NCBI GenBank assembly: GCA_964650525.1 | Contig: CAZYUA010000022.1 | Span: 5,508-69,507 of the forward strand | From: UBA1413 sp964650525 | Lineage (GTDB): Bacteria; Bacteroidota; Bacteroidia; Bacteroidales; Prolixibacteraceae | Reading direction: 5' to 3' | DNA length: 64,000 bases | In this document: one piece after another, positions 36,575 to 46,313 of the stretch | How positions within the stretch are numbered: the first letter of the stretch is position 1 | How the letters are laid out: each line of letters begins with the position of its first letter | The notes under the pieces: generated by a model | Databases searched by the model: none | Told to the model about the DNA's origin: nothing | What the model saw: the letters and a program-made list of their open reading frames with translations, nothing else | Position numbers and translations under genes: made by a program

Positions 36575-38511
36575 TTTTCCAGTTCCAGGTGTTCATTTTC
36601 CCAATCCTGCAAAGCCCGGACCAGTTCTTCCTTCAGTCTGTCGTACTCATGGAAGAACTCATCGGAGGTGATCCTGGAGGAATCGGCCAACAGGTGATCC
36701 ATTTCCGACTTTTTAATTTCAAGCTGTTCAATAGTTCCTTCCAGGTCTGAAATTTTCTTTTCAGTTTTAGAGATCATCCGGTTAATTTCTTTCCTCATTT
36801 CAAAGGAGATCTCAGGTAGTTTCACCATTTCCCGGTCTCCCAGGTCCGGGCTGGGGGAGGTTTGTCTGGCAACGTAAGACCTGCGGTCCAGTTCTTTTAA
36901 AGAATCCAGTTTTTTCCGCTGCAGGAAATCATAGATTCCTCCGAGGTGCTGACGAATTGAATGGTTCCGGAACTCATAAACACAGGTCACCAGTCCGTCG
37001 AGAAATTCACGGTCGTGCGACACCACGAGCACTGTTCCTCCGAAACGGATCAGTGCCTGTTTTAAAATCTCTTTAGATTGGATGTCCAGGTGATTGGTAG
37101 GCTCATCGAGAACCAGGAAGTTGACGGGTTCGAGCAAAAGGCTGATCATGGCCAGGCGCGAGCGTTCCCCTCCTGAGAGGACACTCACTTTCTTATCCAC
37201 CTCCTCGCCTGAGAACAAAAAAGCCCCCAGTATTTCCCGGATTTTGGTTCTCACGTCACCGACAGCCACCCGGTCAATGGTTTCCAGTACCGTTAACCCG
37301 GGATCCATGCGGTCGGCCTGATCCTGGGCAAAATACCCGATTTTAACGTTGTGCCCAATTTGCAGGGACCCGGTAAAGTCGATTTCTCCCATGATGATCT
37401 TTGCCAGGGTGGTCTTCCCTTCCCCATTCCGCCCCACAAAAGCCAGCTTTGCACCCCTTGAGATGGAGAGATCCACCTCTTTCAATACAGTCAGGTTCCC
37501 ATAACTTTTAGAAATGTTCCGGGCTTCCAGCACTACGTTCCCTGACCGGGGAACCTGGGTAAAACGGATCAGCATCTGGTGGTTATCCTCCGGCTCCACC
37601 TCCAGGCGCTCCATTTTATCCAGGGCTTTGATCCTCGATTGCACCTGCACCGCCTTGGTAGCCTTGTAACGGAAACGCTCAATAAAGCGCTCGGTATCCG
37701 AGATCACCTTTTGCTGGTTACGGTAAGCCGCCAACAGCTGTTCCCGTTGTTCTTCCTTCCACTTCCGGAAAGCGGTGTAATTCATTTTCTGGTCTGAGAT
37801 CCTGCCCATCGAAATCTCAACCGTCCGGTTGGTCACATTGTCAAGGAAAGCCTTATCGTGCGACACCAGCATCACCGATCCCCGGTAGGCTTTCAGGTAA
37901 TCTTCGAGCCACTGGATCGACTCGATATCGAGGTGATTGGTGGGCTCATCCAGGAGCAGCAATCCCGGTTTACGGAGCAATAATTTTGCCAGTTCAATGC
38001 GCATTCGCCAGCCACCGCTGAATTCAGCGGTATTTCTGCCAAAATCGGACCTCTCGAATCCCAGCCCCGTAAGGGTTTGCTCCAGTTCTGCCTCATAGGA
38101 ATTTCCCCCAAGCAATTCAAAATGGTCGCTTTTTTCGTGTACCTGCTCCATAATCCGGAGGTATCCTGTGCTGTGGTAATCGCGTCGGACTTCCAATTCC
38201 TGATTCAGCCTGCCGATCTCCTCCCTGAGAATCAGCAGTTGGTCAAAAGCGCGTCTGGTTTCTTCCCATACCGTCATGGTATCGGCGACTTCAATTTGCT
38301 GGGGTAAATAGCCGGTTACCAGTTCCCTGGGCATCGCCATCCTGCCGGCAGAGGGAGACAACTCCCCTGCTATTATCCGGAGAAGAGTTGTCTTTCCCGA
38401 ACCGTTTCTGCCGGTAAGGCCGATCCTGTCGCGGCTGCCGATCAGGAGGCTGATCTCCCTGAGCAACTCAAATCCGCCAAAGAAAACCGATATTTTTTCC
38501 AACGATACCAT
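36550..38511 (-). CDS. ABC-F family ATP-binding protein
   Basis: 653-aa soluble protein with two ATPase domains and no membrane segments. Domain 1: Walker A GRNGSGKTT (about 34-42), signature FSGGWRMRIELAKLL, Walker B LLLLDEPTNHLD. Domain 2: GRNGEGKTT, LSGGERSRLAMI, NFLVLDEPTNHLD. The linker of about 60 residues between them (HDKAFLDNVTNRTVEI onward, rich in R/K and Q) is the ABC-F interdomain arm, and the last 100 residues form a coiled coil, as in Uup/YdiF-type members. These act on the ribosome during translation. Overlap with rlmB supports that. Confidence 0.93.
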   Translation of the reverse strand: MVSLEKISVFFGGFELLREISLLIGSRDRIGLTGRNGSGKTTLLRIIAGELSPSAGRMAMPRELVTGYLPQQIEVADTMTVWEETRRAFDQLLILREEIGRLNQELEVRRDYHSTGYLRIMEQVHEKSDHFELLGGNSYEAELEQTLTGLGFERSDFGRNTAEFSGGWRMRIELAKLLLRKPGLLLLDEPTNHLDIESIQWLEDYLKAYRGSVMLVSHDKAFLDNVTNRTVEISMGRISDQKMNYTAFRKWKEEQREQLLAAYRNQQKVISDTERFIERFRYKATKAVQVQSRIKALDKMERLEVEPEDNHQMLIRFTQVPRSGNVVLEARNISKSYGNLTVLKEVDLSISRGAKLAFVGRNGEGKTTLAKIIMGEIDFTGSLQIGHNVKIGYFAQDQADRMDPGLTVLETIDRVAVGDVRTKIREILGAFLFSGEEVDKKVSVLSGGERSRLAMISLLLEPVNFLVLDEPTNHLDIQSKEILKQALIRFGGTVLVVSHDREFLDGLVTCVYEFRNHSIRQHLGGIYDFLQRKKLDSLKELDRRSYVARQTSPSPDLGDREMVKLPEISFEMRKEINRMISKTEKKISDLEGTIEQLEIKKSEMDHLLADSSRITSDEFFHEYDRLKEELVRALQDWENEHLELEKWKKKKTW

Positions 38512-38770
38512 AAAGCCTTGTCAGGTCCGCAAAGATAATCAAAGAGTCCAAATCCGTGGTTGTCCCTCTGCAGGGTGAAAATGCTCCATCCTGCAGGCAG
38601 GAAATGGTACCATTGTCGGGAATAAAAAAGTTTGGGTAATTGATGATGATAACCTCAGGTTATGCTGCGGTTTTTACAACAAGACACGCAACCCGGCAGC
38701 CCGATGCAGAACGACGCGGAACCGGCCTGTTAACCATGTATTCCGACAGGGATCAGCAGGGAGAATACCG

Positions 38771-41566
38771 TCAGGGAGTCTCCCCGTGGCCGTACCAGAG
38801 GAAATGGTAGTTCCCGGATCCCACGTTCACCACCATGCTGCTGTCTTCCAAGCCTGCGATCCAGGCATCAGGGAGGGGATTCCCTCCTTCGGTCACCCTT
38901 CCGGTTCCGGCACCAGGAAGAATTACCCGGGCTGAGGCATTCACCGGGACTGAAATATCGAGTTCATAGCGGTTTCCGCTCCTCCGCCAGCCGGAACGGG
39001 TTATTCCATAAGGAGTTCTGAACGAGGCGGATGCTTCACGGATGGGGCCTGCCATCTGAGGAGCAATGATCAATGTCCGGTAAGCTACGGAAGCATCACT
39101 CTGCGCGATGCCTGCCAAGCCGGAATAAAACCATTCCATGATATGTCCCAGCATCAGGTGGTTATTTGAAACCCTGTCGAGGGCAGCCCACGATTCGGTG
39201 AGAGCGGTAGCTCCCTTTTTCAGCTGGTAGCCATACCCGGGAACATCCTCCCGGGCGTTCATTTCGTAGAGCAAGGTACCGGCACCTCCGTCCGCCAGGG
39301 CCCTGACCAGGTAATGGAATCCTACATCCCCGGCAGTTAGTGCTTTACCGGAATCTTCTATCGACCGCACCAGGGATTGGAAAACCGCATCCTGCTGATC
39401 TTCGGGCACCAAACCAAGTACCAGCGGCATAGCCAGGGCTGTCTGGCTGCCCGTGGAATAGGTATGATTTGCAGGATCGAAAAATTCGCGGTTGAACGCT
39501 TCGCGCACCTGATCCGCTTTTCCGGCATATTCAGCGGCCTCTGCAGGTTTGCCGAGAAGTCCTGCCATTTTCGCCAGCAGGGTAAGATCGTAATAATAGA
39601 TGGCCGATGCCGGCAGCCGGACAGGAGTAAGCTGCGCAAATCCGGGTGGGTTGGGCCCCTGATCGTACCAGTCACCCAACCCGAAATCCAGTAGGTGATT
39701 TTCTGATTTTGACTCCAAATACGCCGCATATCGCGTCATCATGTTCCAGGCCTCTTCCATCGGTTGCGTGTCACCATACCAGGACCGGATGAGCCAGGGA
39801 AGAATAATGCAGGCGCTGCCCCATTCCGGGGATTGGAGAAAAGGTCCTTCAAAACGGGTATACTCCGGGGCAATATTGGGTACCATGCCATCAGGGAACT
39901 GGGCCGTCATCATGTCACGCACCAGTTTTCGCGACAGATGATACACATCAAAATTAAAGTGCACTGCGGTGCCCATTAGGTGGGTCTGTTCCAGCCAGCC
40001 CAGTTTTTCACGGTGCGGGCAGTCGGTCATGACACTCTGCAGGTTGCTCCGGATAGCCCAACGTATCAACTGGTCAATGCGGTTAAAAAGCTCCTCTGAT
40101 GTATGAAAGGATCCGACAGCGGGAGCAGAATTGCCGGTATGCAGCATCGTTAACCCGTAGATTACCGGCAGGTTGTCGTTGGCATTGAACTTTTCCGGCC
40201 GTGCTCCCTCCACCTCCAGGTAGCGGAAACCGTAGTAGGTAAACCGGGGTGACCAGGTTTCAATGCCTTCCCCCTTCAGGATAAAGGTGAGGATAAAGGG
40301 TTTGCCGGTGGCCCCCTGCATCACCCTGCCGCCGGCATCCACCAGCTCTCCGGGGACCAGTTTTACAGTATCTCCGCGATGGCCTTTGACCCGGATCTCC
40401 GGGATCCCCGAAGCATTCTGTCCGAAATCGTAAACAAAAAGAGAGCCCACGCTGTCAACCGGTGTGATGCGGACAGCTTCCAACCGCTCGTTCACTTGTA
40501 CGGGATAGTCGCTCTCTGCTTCCAGCCGGTGAGTGGGCGCTTTAACCACTTTCGCCGGTTTCCAGGCAGCATCGTCAAATCCGGGTTTATCCCAGCCTTC
40601 CTGTTCCCGGGTGGCATCGTAGGTCTCTCCTCCATAAAGGCTGCTGTAAGTAACCGGACTTTCGTTCATCTTCCATAGCCCGTCGCTCACCAGTACCTCC
40701 CGGTGGCCATCCCGGTAAACCAGTTGTAGTTTCAGTATCATTTTCGGATTTCCATAAGCGGTGATCAGCTTACGGTAGCGGTTATTGGGAATGATATAGA
40801 AACCATTTCCCAACATCATGCCGGCAGCATTAGCACCCTTTTGCAAAAGGGAGGTCACATCAAATACGTTATAAAGGCAGAAGCTGTCGTAATGCGTCCA
40901 GCCGGGAGAGAGAAAATGGTCCCCGACCTTTAGTCCGTTAATCCTCAGCTCGTAATGACCCAGTCCGGTCACAAACACGAGGGCCTCCTTCAGTCCGGGT
41001 TGTATGGTAAATTCCCTGCGAAAAACGGGCAGGAGATGGTTTCCGCTGGGTTTGTCGCGCCATTCGGGGCGATAACCCGGCACATGAATCCCGGGGACAA
41101 TCCGGTTCACCGGATCAAGCTCATCATACGCAATCCAGGCAGCTCCCTCCCAGTCGTCAGGATTCGTTAATCCTGTGGTGAACCGGGCCGGAGTGCTCCA
41201 GGGTGACTGGTTGTGATGGTTATCCCAGGCCATCATTTTCCATGTGTAGGAGGTGCCTTTCAGCAGAGCGGATCCTCCATAAGGCACGCCAATGCTCGTT
41301 TCACTTTGTGTCTTGCCGGAATCCCAGACCAGGTCGTTGGTGAGAGCTTCTGAAACCAAAATTCGGTAAGCAGTCTGCACCACCTCGCGGCCTCCCGATT
41401 CCAGGGTCCAGCTGAAGGAGACCGCTCCTGGGTCAATACCCCGGGGAGTGGGGTTGTATCCGCACGACAGGGTGGCCACCCTGAAATCACTGTCCGAACA
41501 GGAGAGGCTGAAGAGCACGGGGATCCATACCCACCACCCGATTTTCACCATCTTACACGACATCAT
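38771..41566 (-). CDS. GH78 alpha-L-rhamnosidase (lipoprotein)
   Basis: 931-aa lipoprotein (LFSLSC, Cys23). Domain order: N-terminal Fn3-like/Bac_rhamnosid_N domains (about 30-330, with FRVATLSCGYNPTPRGID and VRDMMTA-type segments later), beta domain (RIPGIHVPGYRPEWR), then the (alpha/alpha)6 barrel carrying TDCPHREKLGWLEQ (about 515-528), the variant of the DCPxRE motif that contains the catalytic acid, and a C-terminal beta sandwich (GSFHTSEE lies before the barrel). It removes alpha-L-rhamnose from glycans such as rhamnogalacturonan side chains. Last gene of the rhamnose operon, 108 nt after the GH106 gene. Confidence 0.92.
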   Translation of the reverse strand: MMSCKMVKIGWWVWIPVLFSLSCSDSDFRVATLSCGYNPTPRGIDPGAVSFSWTLESGGREVVQTAYRILVSEALTNDLVWDSGKTQSETSIGVPYGGSALLKGTSYTWKMMAWDNHHNQSPWSTPARFTTGLTNPDDWEGAAWIAYDELDPVNRIVPGIHVPGYRPEWRDKPSGNHLLPVFRREFTIQPGLKEALVFVTGLGHYELRINGLKVGDHFLSPGWTHYDSFCLYNVFDVTSLLQKGANAAGMMLGNGFYIIPNNRYRKLITAYGNPKMILKLQLVYRDGHREVLVSDGLWKMNESPVTYSSLYGGETYDATREQEGWDKPGFDDAAWKPAKVVKAPTHRLEAESDYPVQVNERLEAVRITPVDSVGSLFVYDFGQNASGIPEIRVKGHRGDTVKLVPGELVDAGGRVMQGATGKPFILTFILKGEGIETWSPRFTYYGFRYLEVEGARPEKFNANDNLPVIYGLTMLHTGNSAPAVGSFHTSEELFNRIDQLIRWAIRSNLQSVMTDCPHREKLGWLEQTHLMGTAVHFNFDVYHLSRKLVRDMMTAQFPDGMVPNIAPEYTRFEGPFLQSPEWGSACIILPWLIRSWYGDTQPMEEAWNMMTRYAAYLESKSENHLLDFGLGDWYDQGPNPPGFAQLTPVRLPASAIYYYDLTLLAKMAGLLGKPAEAAEYAGKADQVREAFNREFFDPANHTYSTGSQTALAMPLVLGLVPEDQQDAVFQSLVRSIEDSGKALTAGDVGFHYLVRALADGGAGTLLYEMNAREDVPGYGYQLKKGATALTESWAALDRVSNNHLMLGHIMEWFYSGLAGIAQSDASVAYRTLIIAPQMAGPIREASASFRTPYGITRSGWRRSGNRYELDISVPVNASARVILPGAGTGRVTEGGNPLPDAWIAGLEDSSMVVNVGSGNYHFLWYGHGETP

Positions 41567-41674
41567 TTGAAGTATTAATGTTCCGTTATTATCTTCCTGT
41601 CAACCTGCAATGACCAGCTCGCGCCGGAACGACAGACAGGACCATCAGCCTTCCTGATCCGCAAGCACGGATGG

Positions 41675-44600
41675 CTACCAGGTCCGGCGACTCCTGATCT
41701 GCACGGGTCCCAGGAGTCCTGAGGGAAGAAGCTCTCTTCCCCGTAAACGGTAGGGAGCCGTGGTCCAGGTAACCGGAGGACCCGATGGCAGGTGGTGATC
41801 GCCCAGAATCCGGTTGTGCCACGTATTGGTTACGCCGATTTCCAGGGTATTCTCCCCTTCGCGGATAAAACCGTCAATACGCACTCCCGGGGAAGGAGTC
41901 CAGCAAGTTCCGCAATCCTGACCGTTCAGGGTGACCCTGGCAACATTATGGAATATCCCGGGGTCGAGGTACAGAGAGATACCGGCCTCCACCGCCTGGT
42001 GCCAGCTGAACGTGGTACGATAAACTGCAGTTCCGGAGTAGTACCGGATTCTATCGTCTGCACTCAGGCTCCAGTCGGCCAGGGAAGAGAAGACTACCGG
42101 TTCTGCCGGTCCGCCGCTGGCGGCATCGAAAACAACCTTCCATTCCCCGTCCAGGGTTATCTCCGGTTCTGTTTCCACCCAGTTAACCCCGTCCTTACGC
42201 TCGTTATCCCTGGTTTCTTCCCTGAAAATAACAAACACCGATTCCCGGGGAAGAAAGCGATATCTCAGGGTTGTTCTTCCATCACCCCTGGTCCACTGTA
42301 CACAGGGTTCCAACACTCCGTTTAACGGGTTAAACAGATGAGGCACTGTTCCATCTACCCTGAACGATAAGTTTAGCATACAAACAGTATCCTCCTGACT
42401 GGCAATAAAATAGATATCCTCATCTGTTGTTTTTCGATGAGTCCAGGCCAGGTTCAGGTTCCGGTTACCAACAAGGTCAAGGGCATAGAAATCGGGAGGT
42501 ATTCCCAGGGGATCAAAGGAAGACAAGCCGCAACGCCCCATCAGCACCCTGCCTTTTCCGGATGTAAGGCTAAGCTGACGATAACCTGTCTCATCTTTGA
42601 GGAATTCTTCTTTCCCCGACAGAAGTTTCTCCATGCTAAGGTTTACATCGGATTCAGCAGGGGTTTTGTTTTGCCACCCGGGGGTTGCTGAAGGTTTTTC
42701 CGCCAAAAGAATGGTGGCGCCCTGGTCGACAAGGGTCAGGAGTTTTCCGGTTGTTTCAGCAGTCATCAGGTATCCGCCGGGGTTCGCCGGTGAAGTCCCC
42801 GGAATGACCAGCAAGCCATAGGAAGCTCCCGAGGGGAGCACGATCCTCCCCTTTTCGACACGGGCCAGCCTTAGCAGGGCATCCTGGTTGAAGGAATCAT
42901 ACTTATACCCCCTCAAAGGATCGCACCACTCCCCGGGGTCGGCCATATTCGCCACTGTCTTGACCCCGTCAGGCATTTCCCGGACCAGGATGGGATCGTT
43001 CTGTACTCTTTGCCGCTCCGAAACGACGCGTTGTTCACCGGTTATCCCCGGCATAATTTCCACCAGCCGTTGCGGAAGGATCGCCCTTCGTGGCAGCTCT
43101 TCTCCGGTGAAGACAGCAATATCCACAACCGGCACTCCCCGCTGCAGCTGGCCCTGGACGTTGGTAAGGTATCGTACCCAGGCGGTTCCGGTGCTCCACC
43201 AGGTCTGATCCCTTTGGAGAAAAGTGCCCACCTTGTCGAGGGTCATCCCTGGTTTTAGGTCTGTCCAGGGGTTATGGGTAAAAACGTGAAAGGCAAACCG
43301 GTTGATACCCGCAGCAAAATTGCGGTCGGCCAGCGACTTCAGCATGCCGGGATGCTCATCCCAGTCGAGCCGTATTTCTGTAAAGCTCTCCGCCTGGATG
43401 ATCCTCTTCCCGTATATATGTCCGGCAGAAACTGCATCCAGGATATCGTTAGGTTTATCGTGCGAGGGGCTTCTGAACCAGAATTCCCCCATAGGGATAT
43501 CGGTAAAACGGTAATGAGCCATCCCGTCACCGGCAAATACAGGAGCTGTACTCTCGGCGCTGAAAAGACAATTTTTCTCTTTTGCCAGGGTGGCCAGTAC
43601 ACCGAAAAAATTCTCCTCCATCAGTTCCGACAGGGTCATCCTAATGTCGTACAACACTTTTTCACTGACGCCGGCCTCTTTCACCGGGTATCCAGCCATT
43701 ACGGGCAGCCAGGGTAACAGATCGTACCCTCTTTTTTTGCGAAAGGCATCCGGGAAAAGGGTTGACCAATTCTGGCTTCCGCATTCCCAGCTGTCGACGT
43801 GGAAAATTTTGAGTACTTTTTCCGCCTCCGGGCCGGCATTCCGGAAGGCCTCTCCAAACCAGCGGTCGAACTGGAGTGTCACAGCATCGGGATTCAATTT
43901 ATCGCATTCGAGTCCCAAACCTCCGCCACCGGTATAGTTGGTATGGCCGGTTGATGTGTGGCCCATCCGGAGAAGCATCCATCTCCCTGCCGGGGCTTCC
44001 CAGCGAAGTATACCGTCCTCATCCAGAAAGCGGGTAATATCGATCAATTTTGCAGGGTCAATGCATGATAATGCAGGAATTGCACCAGAGCCGGTTCTGG
44101 GGCTGATCCGCCAGATGGCTCCCGATTTACCTTCGTATTGCCCGATACGGCTTAAACCCGACAGTTCAATACCGGCAAGGCGGAGTTCAGGAGCCCACTT
44201 GGCATTGTCGAGGTCTTCCGCACCGGGTTCCGAGCCTGCCGGATCGAAAACAAACCGGAAGTACCTTGCAGTTACAGGGTTGATGAGGTGGGTGGAGGTT
44301 ACCCCCAGGTCCTGCCAACCGTGGCGGTAAGGCTCCAGGCGGTCGTGACGTCTGAACCGGACACCGTCGTCACTAACCTCCAAAATCAGTCTGTTAGCCT
44401 GATAATTATGCCAGTTGGTGGTAATAATCGCCGACCGGCAGGTAAAGGGTTCCGAAAAAGAATACTGAACCATGCAGCGGTCGCGTGAAGTGAAGAGTCT
44501 GCTGTTACCGGGGGTAGCCAGAAATTGGACCTCCTCACCCGGGAGGTCGGTGGAGACAACCGGAATCCGCGTGTGAGAGGATTCCCCGGCTCCCTCAGGT

Positions 44601-45166
44601 GCCGGAAAGGCAAAAAGAGCAATATCCCTGTAGTAGTCATGGATGGCTTCAGGTTGCGGCATACGGGCTTCGAAGAAGTTCCTCCCGTCAATAAGGGTAT
44701 CCGACCATACCACCTTCTGCATCGACAGGTCGGGTGTAATCCAGGGACCACCAGCCGTGGTGAAACCATCACAGGCATGAAAGGCCATTTTCAGGCCCAG
44801 ACGGTCAGCCTCACTGAAAGCAAACCGAACCATTTTCCACCACCCGGGAGTCAACTGCCTGACCTTTGCAGGATACTCAAACAATGCACTGGTATCTTTG
44901 ATGGCGAAGAGGTAAGCTCCCCCGATGCCGGCCTGCTGCATCGCTTCCAGGTCAGCAGTAATGCCTTCGGCTGATACGGCACCGTGCATCCAGTACCAGA
45001 AGACCCAGGGCCTGGCTTCATCCGCAGCGGAATTTTCTGCAGGGATGGAATTACCGTTCCGGCAGGAGAAGTATATCCCAACAAAGAAAAACAGACTGGC
45101 ATAACAGATTCTCTTCCGGAGAATCCTGTCACACAGGATGCTGAAGATTCCACCCATATTCCCCAT
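41675..45166 (-). CDS. GH106 alpha-L-rhamnosidase (lipoprotein)
   Basis: 1163-aa lipoprotein (IYFSC, Cys35; Met4 is a possible alternative start). The opening PWVFWYWMHGAVSAEGITADLEAM is the standard GH106 beginning. The catalytic barrel includes HVDSWECGSQNW, with the glutamate near residue 461, where the catalytic acid of BT0986 lies. A GH2-like sugar-binding jelly roll follows at the C-terminus (ARVTLNGQDCGTCWTPS, LEIGVTNTWHN). The family inverts calcium-dependently on alpha-L-rhamnosides in pectin. Its start codon shares one base with the stop of the preceding GH43-like gene, so the two are coupled. Confidence 0.92.
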   Translation of the reverse strand: MGNMGGIFSILCDRILRKRICYASLFFFVGIYFSCRNGNSIPAENSAADEARPWVFWYWMHGAVSAEGITADLEAMQQAGIGGAYLFAIKDTSALFEYPAKVRQLTPGWWKMVRFAFSEADRLGLKMAFHACDGFTTAGGPWITPDLSMQKVVWSDTLIDGRNFFEARMPQPEAIHDYYRDIALFAFPAPEGAGESSHTRIPVVSTDLPGEEVQFLATPGNSRLFTSRDRCMVQYSFSEPFTCRSAIITTNWHNYQANRLILEVSDDGVRFRRHDRLEPYRHGWQDLGVTSTHLINPVTARYFRFVFDPAGSEPGAEDLDNAKWAPELRLAGIELSGLSRIGQYEGKSGAIWRISPRTGSGAIPALSCIDPAKLIDITRFLDEDGILRWEAPAGRWMLLRMGHTSTGHTNYTGGGGLGLECDKLNPDAVTLQFDRWFGEAFRNAGPEAEKVLKIFHVDSWECGSQNWSTLFPDAFRKKRGYDLLPWLPVMAGYPVKEAGVSEKVLYDIRMTLSELMEENFFGVLATLAKEKNCLFSAESTAPVFAGDGMAHYRFTDIPMGEFWFRSPSHDKPNDILDAVSAGHIYGKRIIQAESFTEIRLDWDEHPGMLKSLADRNFAAGINRFAFHVFTHNPWTDLKPGMTLDKVGTFLQRDQTWWSTGTAWVRYLTNVQGQLQRGVPVVDIAVFTGEELPRRAILPQRLVEIMPGITGEQRVVSERQRVQNDPILVREMPDGVKTVANMADPGEWCDPLRGYKYDSFNQDALLRLARVEKGRIVLPSGASYGLLVIPGTSPANPGGYLMTAETTGKLLTLVDQGATILLAEKPSATPGWQNKTPAESDVNLSMEKLLSGKEEFLKDETGYRQLSLTSGKGRVLMGRCGLSSFDPLGIPPDFYALDLVGNRNLNLAWTHRKTTDEDIYFIASQEDTVCMLNLSFRVDGTVPHLFNPLNGVLEPCVQWTRGDGRTTLRYRFLPRESVFVIFREETRDNERKDGVNWVETEPEITLDGEWKVVFDAASGGPAEPVVFSSLADWSLSADDRIRYYSGTAVYRTTFSWHQAVEAGISLYLDPGIFHNVARVTLNGQDCGTCWTPSPGVRIDGFIREGENTLEIGVTNTWHNRILGDHHLPSGPPVTWTTAPYRLRGRELLPSGLLGPVQIRSRRTW

Positions 45167-46293
45167 TATTTCAGTGTCTGATTGATTTCTCCGAAGGAGA
45201 GGCTGCTCTTACCCAGGTCACAGGAAGTGGCTACGGCAATGCCTCTTTGATCCTGCTTGTTTACCGCACAATAAAAATGGTAGACGATGCCTTTATACCG
45301 GACAACAAAGGATTTATGGGCAAACCGGTTATCGTAAGGTTCTGAGGGAGCAATCAGGTCGGCCCCGTCCCAGTCGGTCCAGTGAACCAGGTCGTAGGAA
45401 CAGGCAAACCGGTTGAATGCGTAGGGTTTGTCTTTCCAGAAGGCTCCAAAATAGAACAAGACCCACAGATCGTTGATTTTCTGCAGGTAGGCATCGCCGC
45501 TGATGCCCTGGTGGTGGTTAATCACCGGGTTGCGCATGTAACGGTGCCAGGTGATCATGTCATCAGAGACAGCCATCCCGATCCTTTCTGCTCCTCTTTC
45601 CGGATTCAGGCTGTCGCCGCGTGCGTTGTAATACATCACAAAAGGGGATCCTGTTTTTTTCTTCTTGTCACGGATGACCGAACTCTTATACATCGTACTG
45701 TTTTCCCACCAGCGTACATCCGGATCGCGGGGCGTCAACACAGGGTGAGGAAGAAAATCCCATTCGTGCACTTTTGCAGGATCCCCGGCAGTACAGGCTA
45801 TGCCAATCGAGAGGGTGCCGGCTTCATAACCGCGGCTGTTGCCCCCGAAATAGGACATCCAAAATTTCCCGTTATACCGGGTGAGTCTGTAACTGCCTCC
45901 CCACCGGGAATCCTGAAGTGCTGCATAGCCTGCCTTCTGGTTCCAATCCCAGGCTGTGCTGTCAGAAAAGGACATTATCCGCCCCAGGGTAGTCCACTCC
46001 AGCAGGTTCTTACTTTTTGCCAGCCAGGTCTCATAGCCCCGCCCGTCAAATACCAGATAGGTCATATACCAACTCCCCTTCCGTCTGAAAACACTCGGAC
46101 AATCCACTTTCCGGGAGTTATCGGGAGGAACCAACACCAGCCCGTACTTGTAGGGAGTTTTCACCTGCTCATAAACCAGGTTCATCCGTTGATCGGAAAC
46201 CTTTTGGCCAGTTGTTATACCTGAACTGTACCCGGATGCGGGGATCAGGAGCCAGAAGAAAGCAAAGACAGATGCGAAAACCGCACACTTCAT
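45166..46293 (-). CDS. GH43-like five-bladed propeller glycosidase (exported)
   Basis: The start at 46293 (MKCAVFASVFAFFWLLIPASG) gives a signal peptide and a 20-nt gap from the GH2 gene; a longer frame to 46395 would overlap that gene and bury the signal. The 375-aa protein has the repeated W-R/K-G-x-W-Y-M blades of the GH43/GH117/GH32 fold: DCPSVFRRKGSWYMTYLVFDG, RYNGKFWMSYFGG, SPFVMYYNARG, LWVLFYFGAFW and GIVYHFYCAVN. Acidic residues in DCPS (first blade) fit the catalytic base. It probably cleaves an arabinose or galactose type linkage; I cannot choose the family with certainty. Confidence 0.8.
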   Translation of the reverse strand: MKCAVFASVFAFFWLLIPASGYSSGITTGQKVSDQRMNLVYEQVKTPYKYGLVLVPPDNSRKVDCPSVFRRKGSWYMTYLVFDGRGYETWLAKSKNLLEWTTLGRIMSFSDSTAWDWNQKAGYAALQDSRWGGSYRLTRYNGKFWMSYFGGNSRGYEAGTLSIGIACTAGDPAKVHEWDFLPHPVLTPRDPDVRWWENSTMYKSSVIRDKKKKTGSPFVMYYNARGDSLNPERGAERIGMAVSDDMITWHRYMRNPVINHHQGISGDAYLQKINDLWVLFYFGAFWKDKPYAFNRFACSYDLVHWTDWDGADLIAPSEPYDNRFAHKSFVVRYKGIVYHFYCAVNKQDQRGIAVATSCDLGKSSLSFGEINQTLK

Positions 46294-46313
46294 AACGACA
46301 TAAGGTACTAATT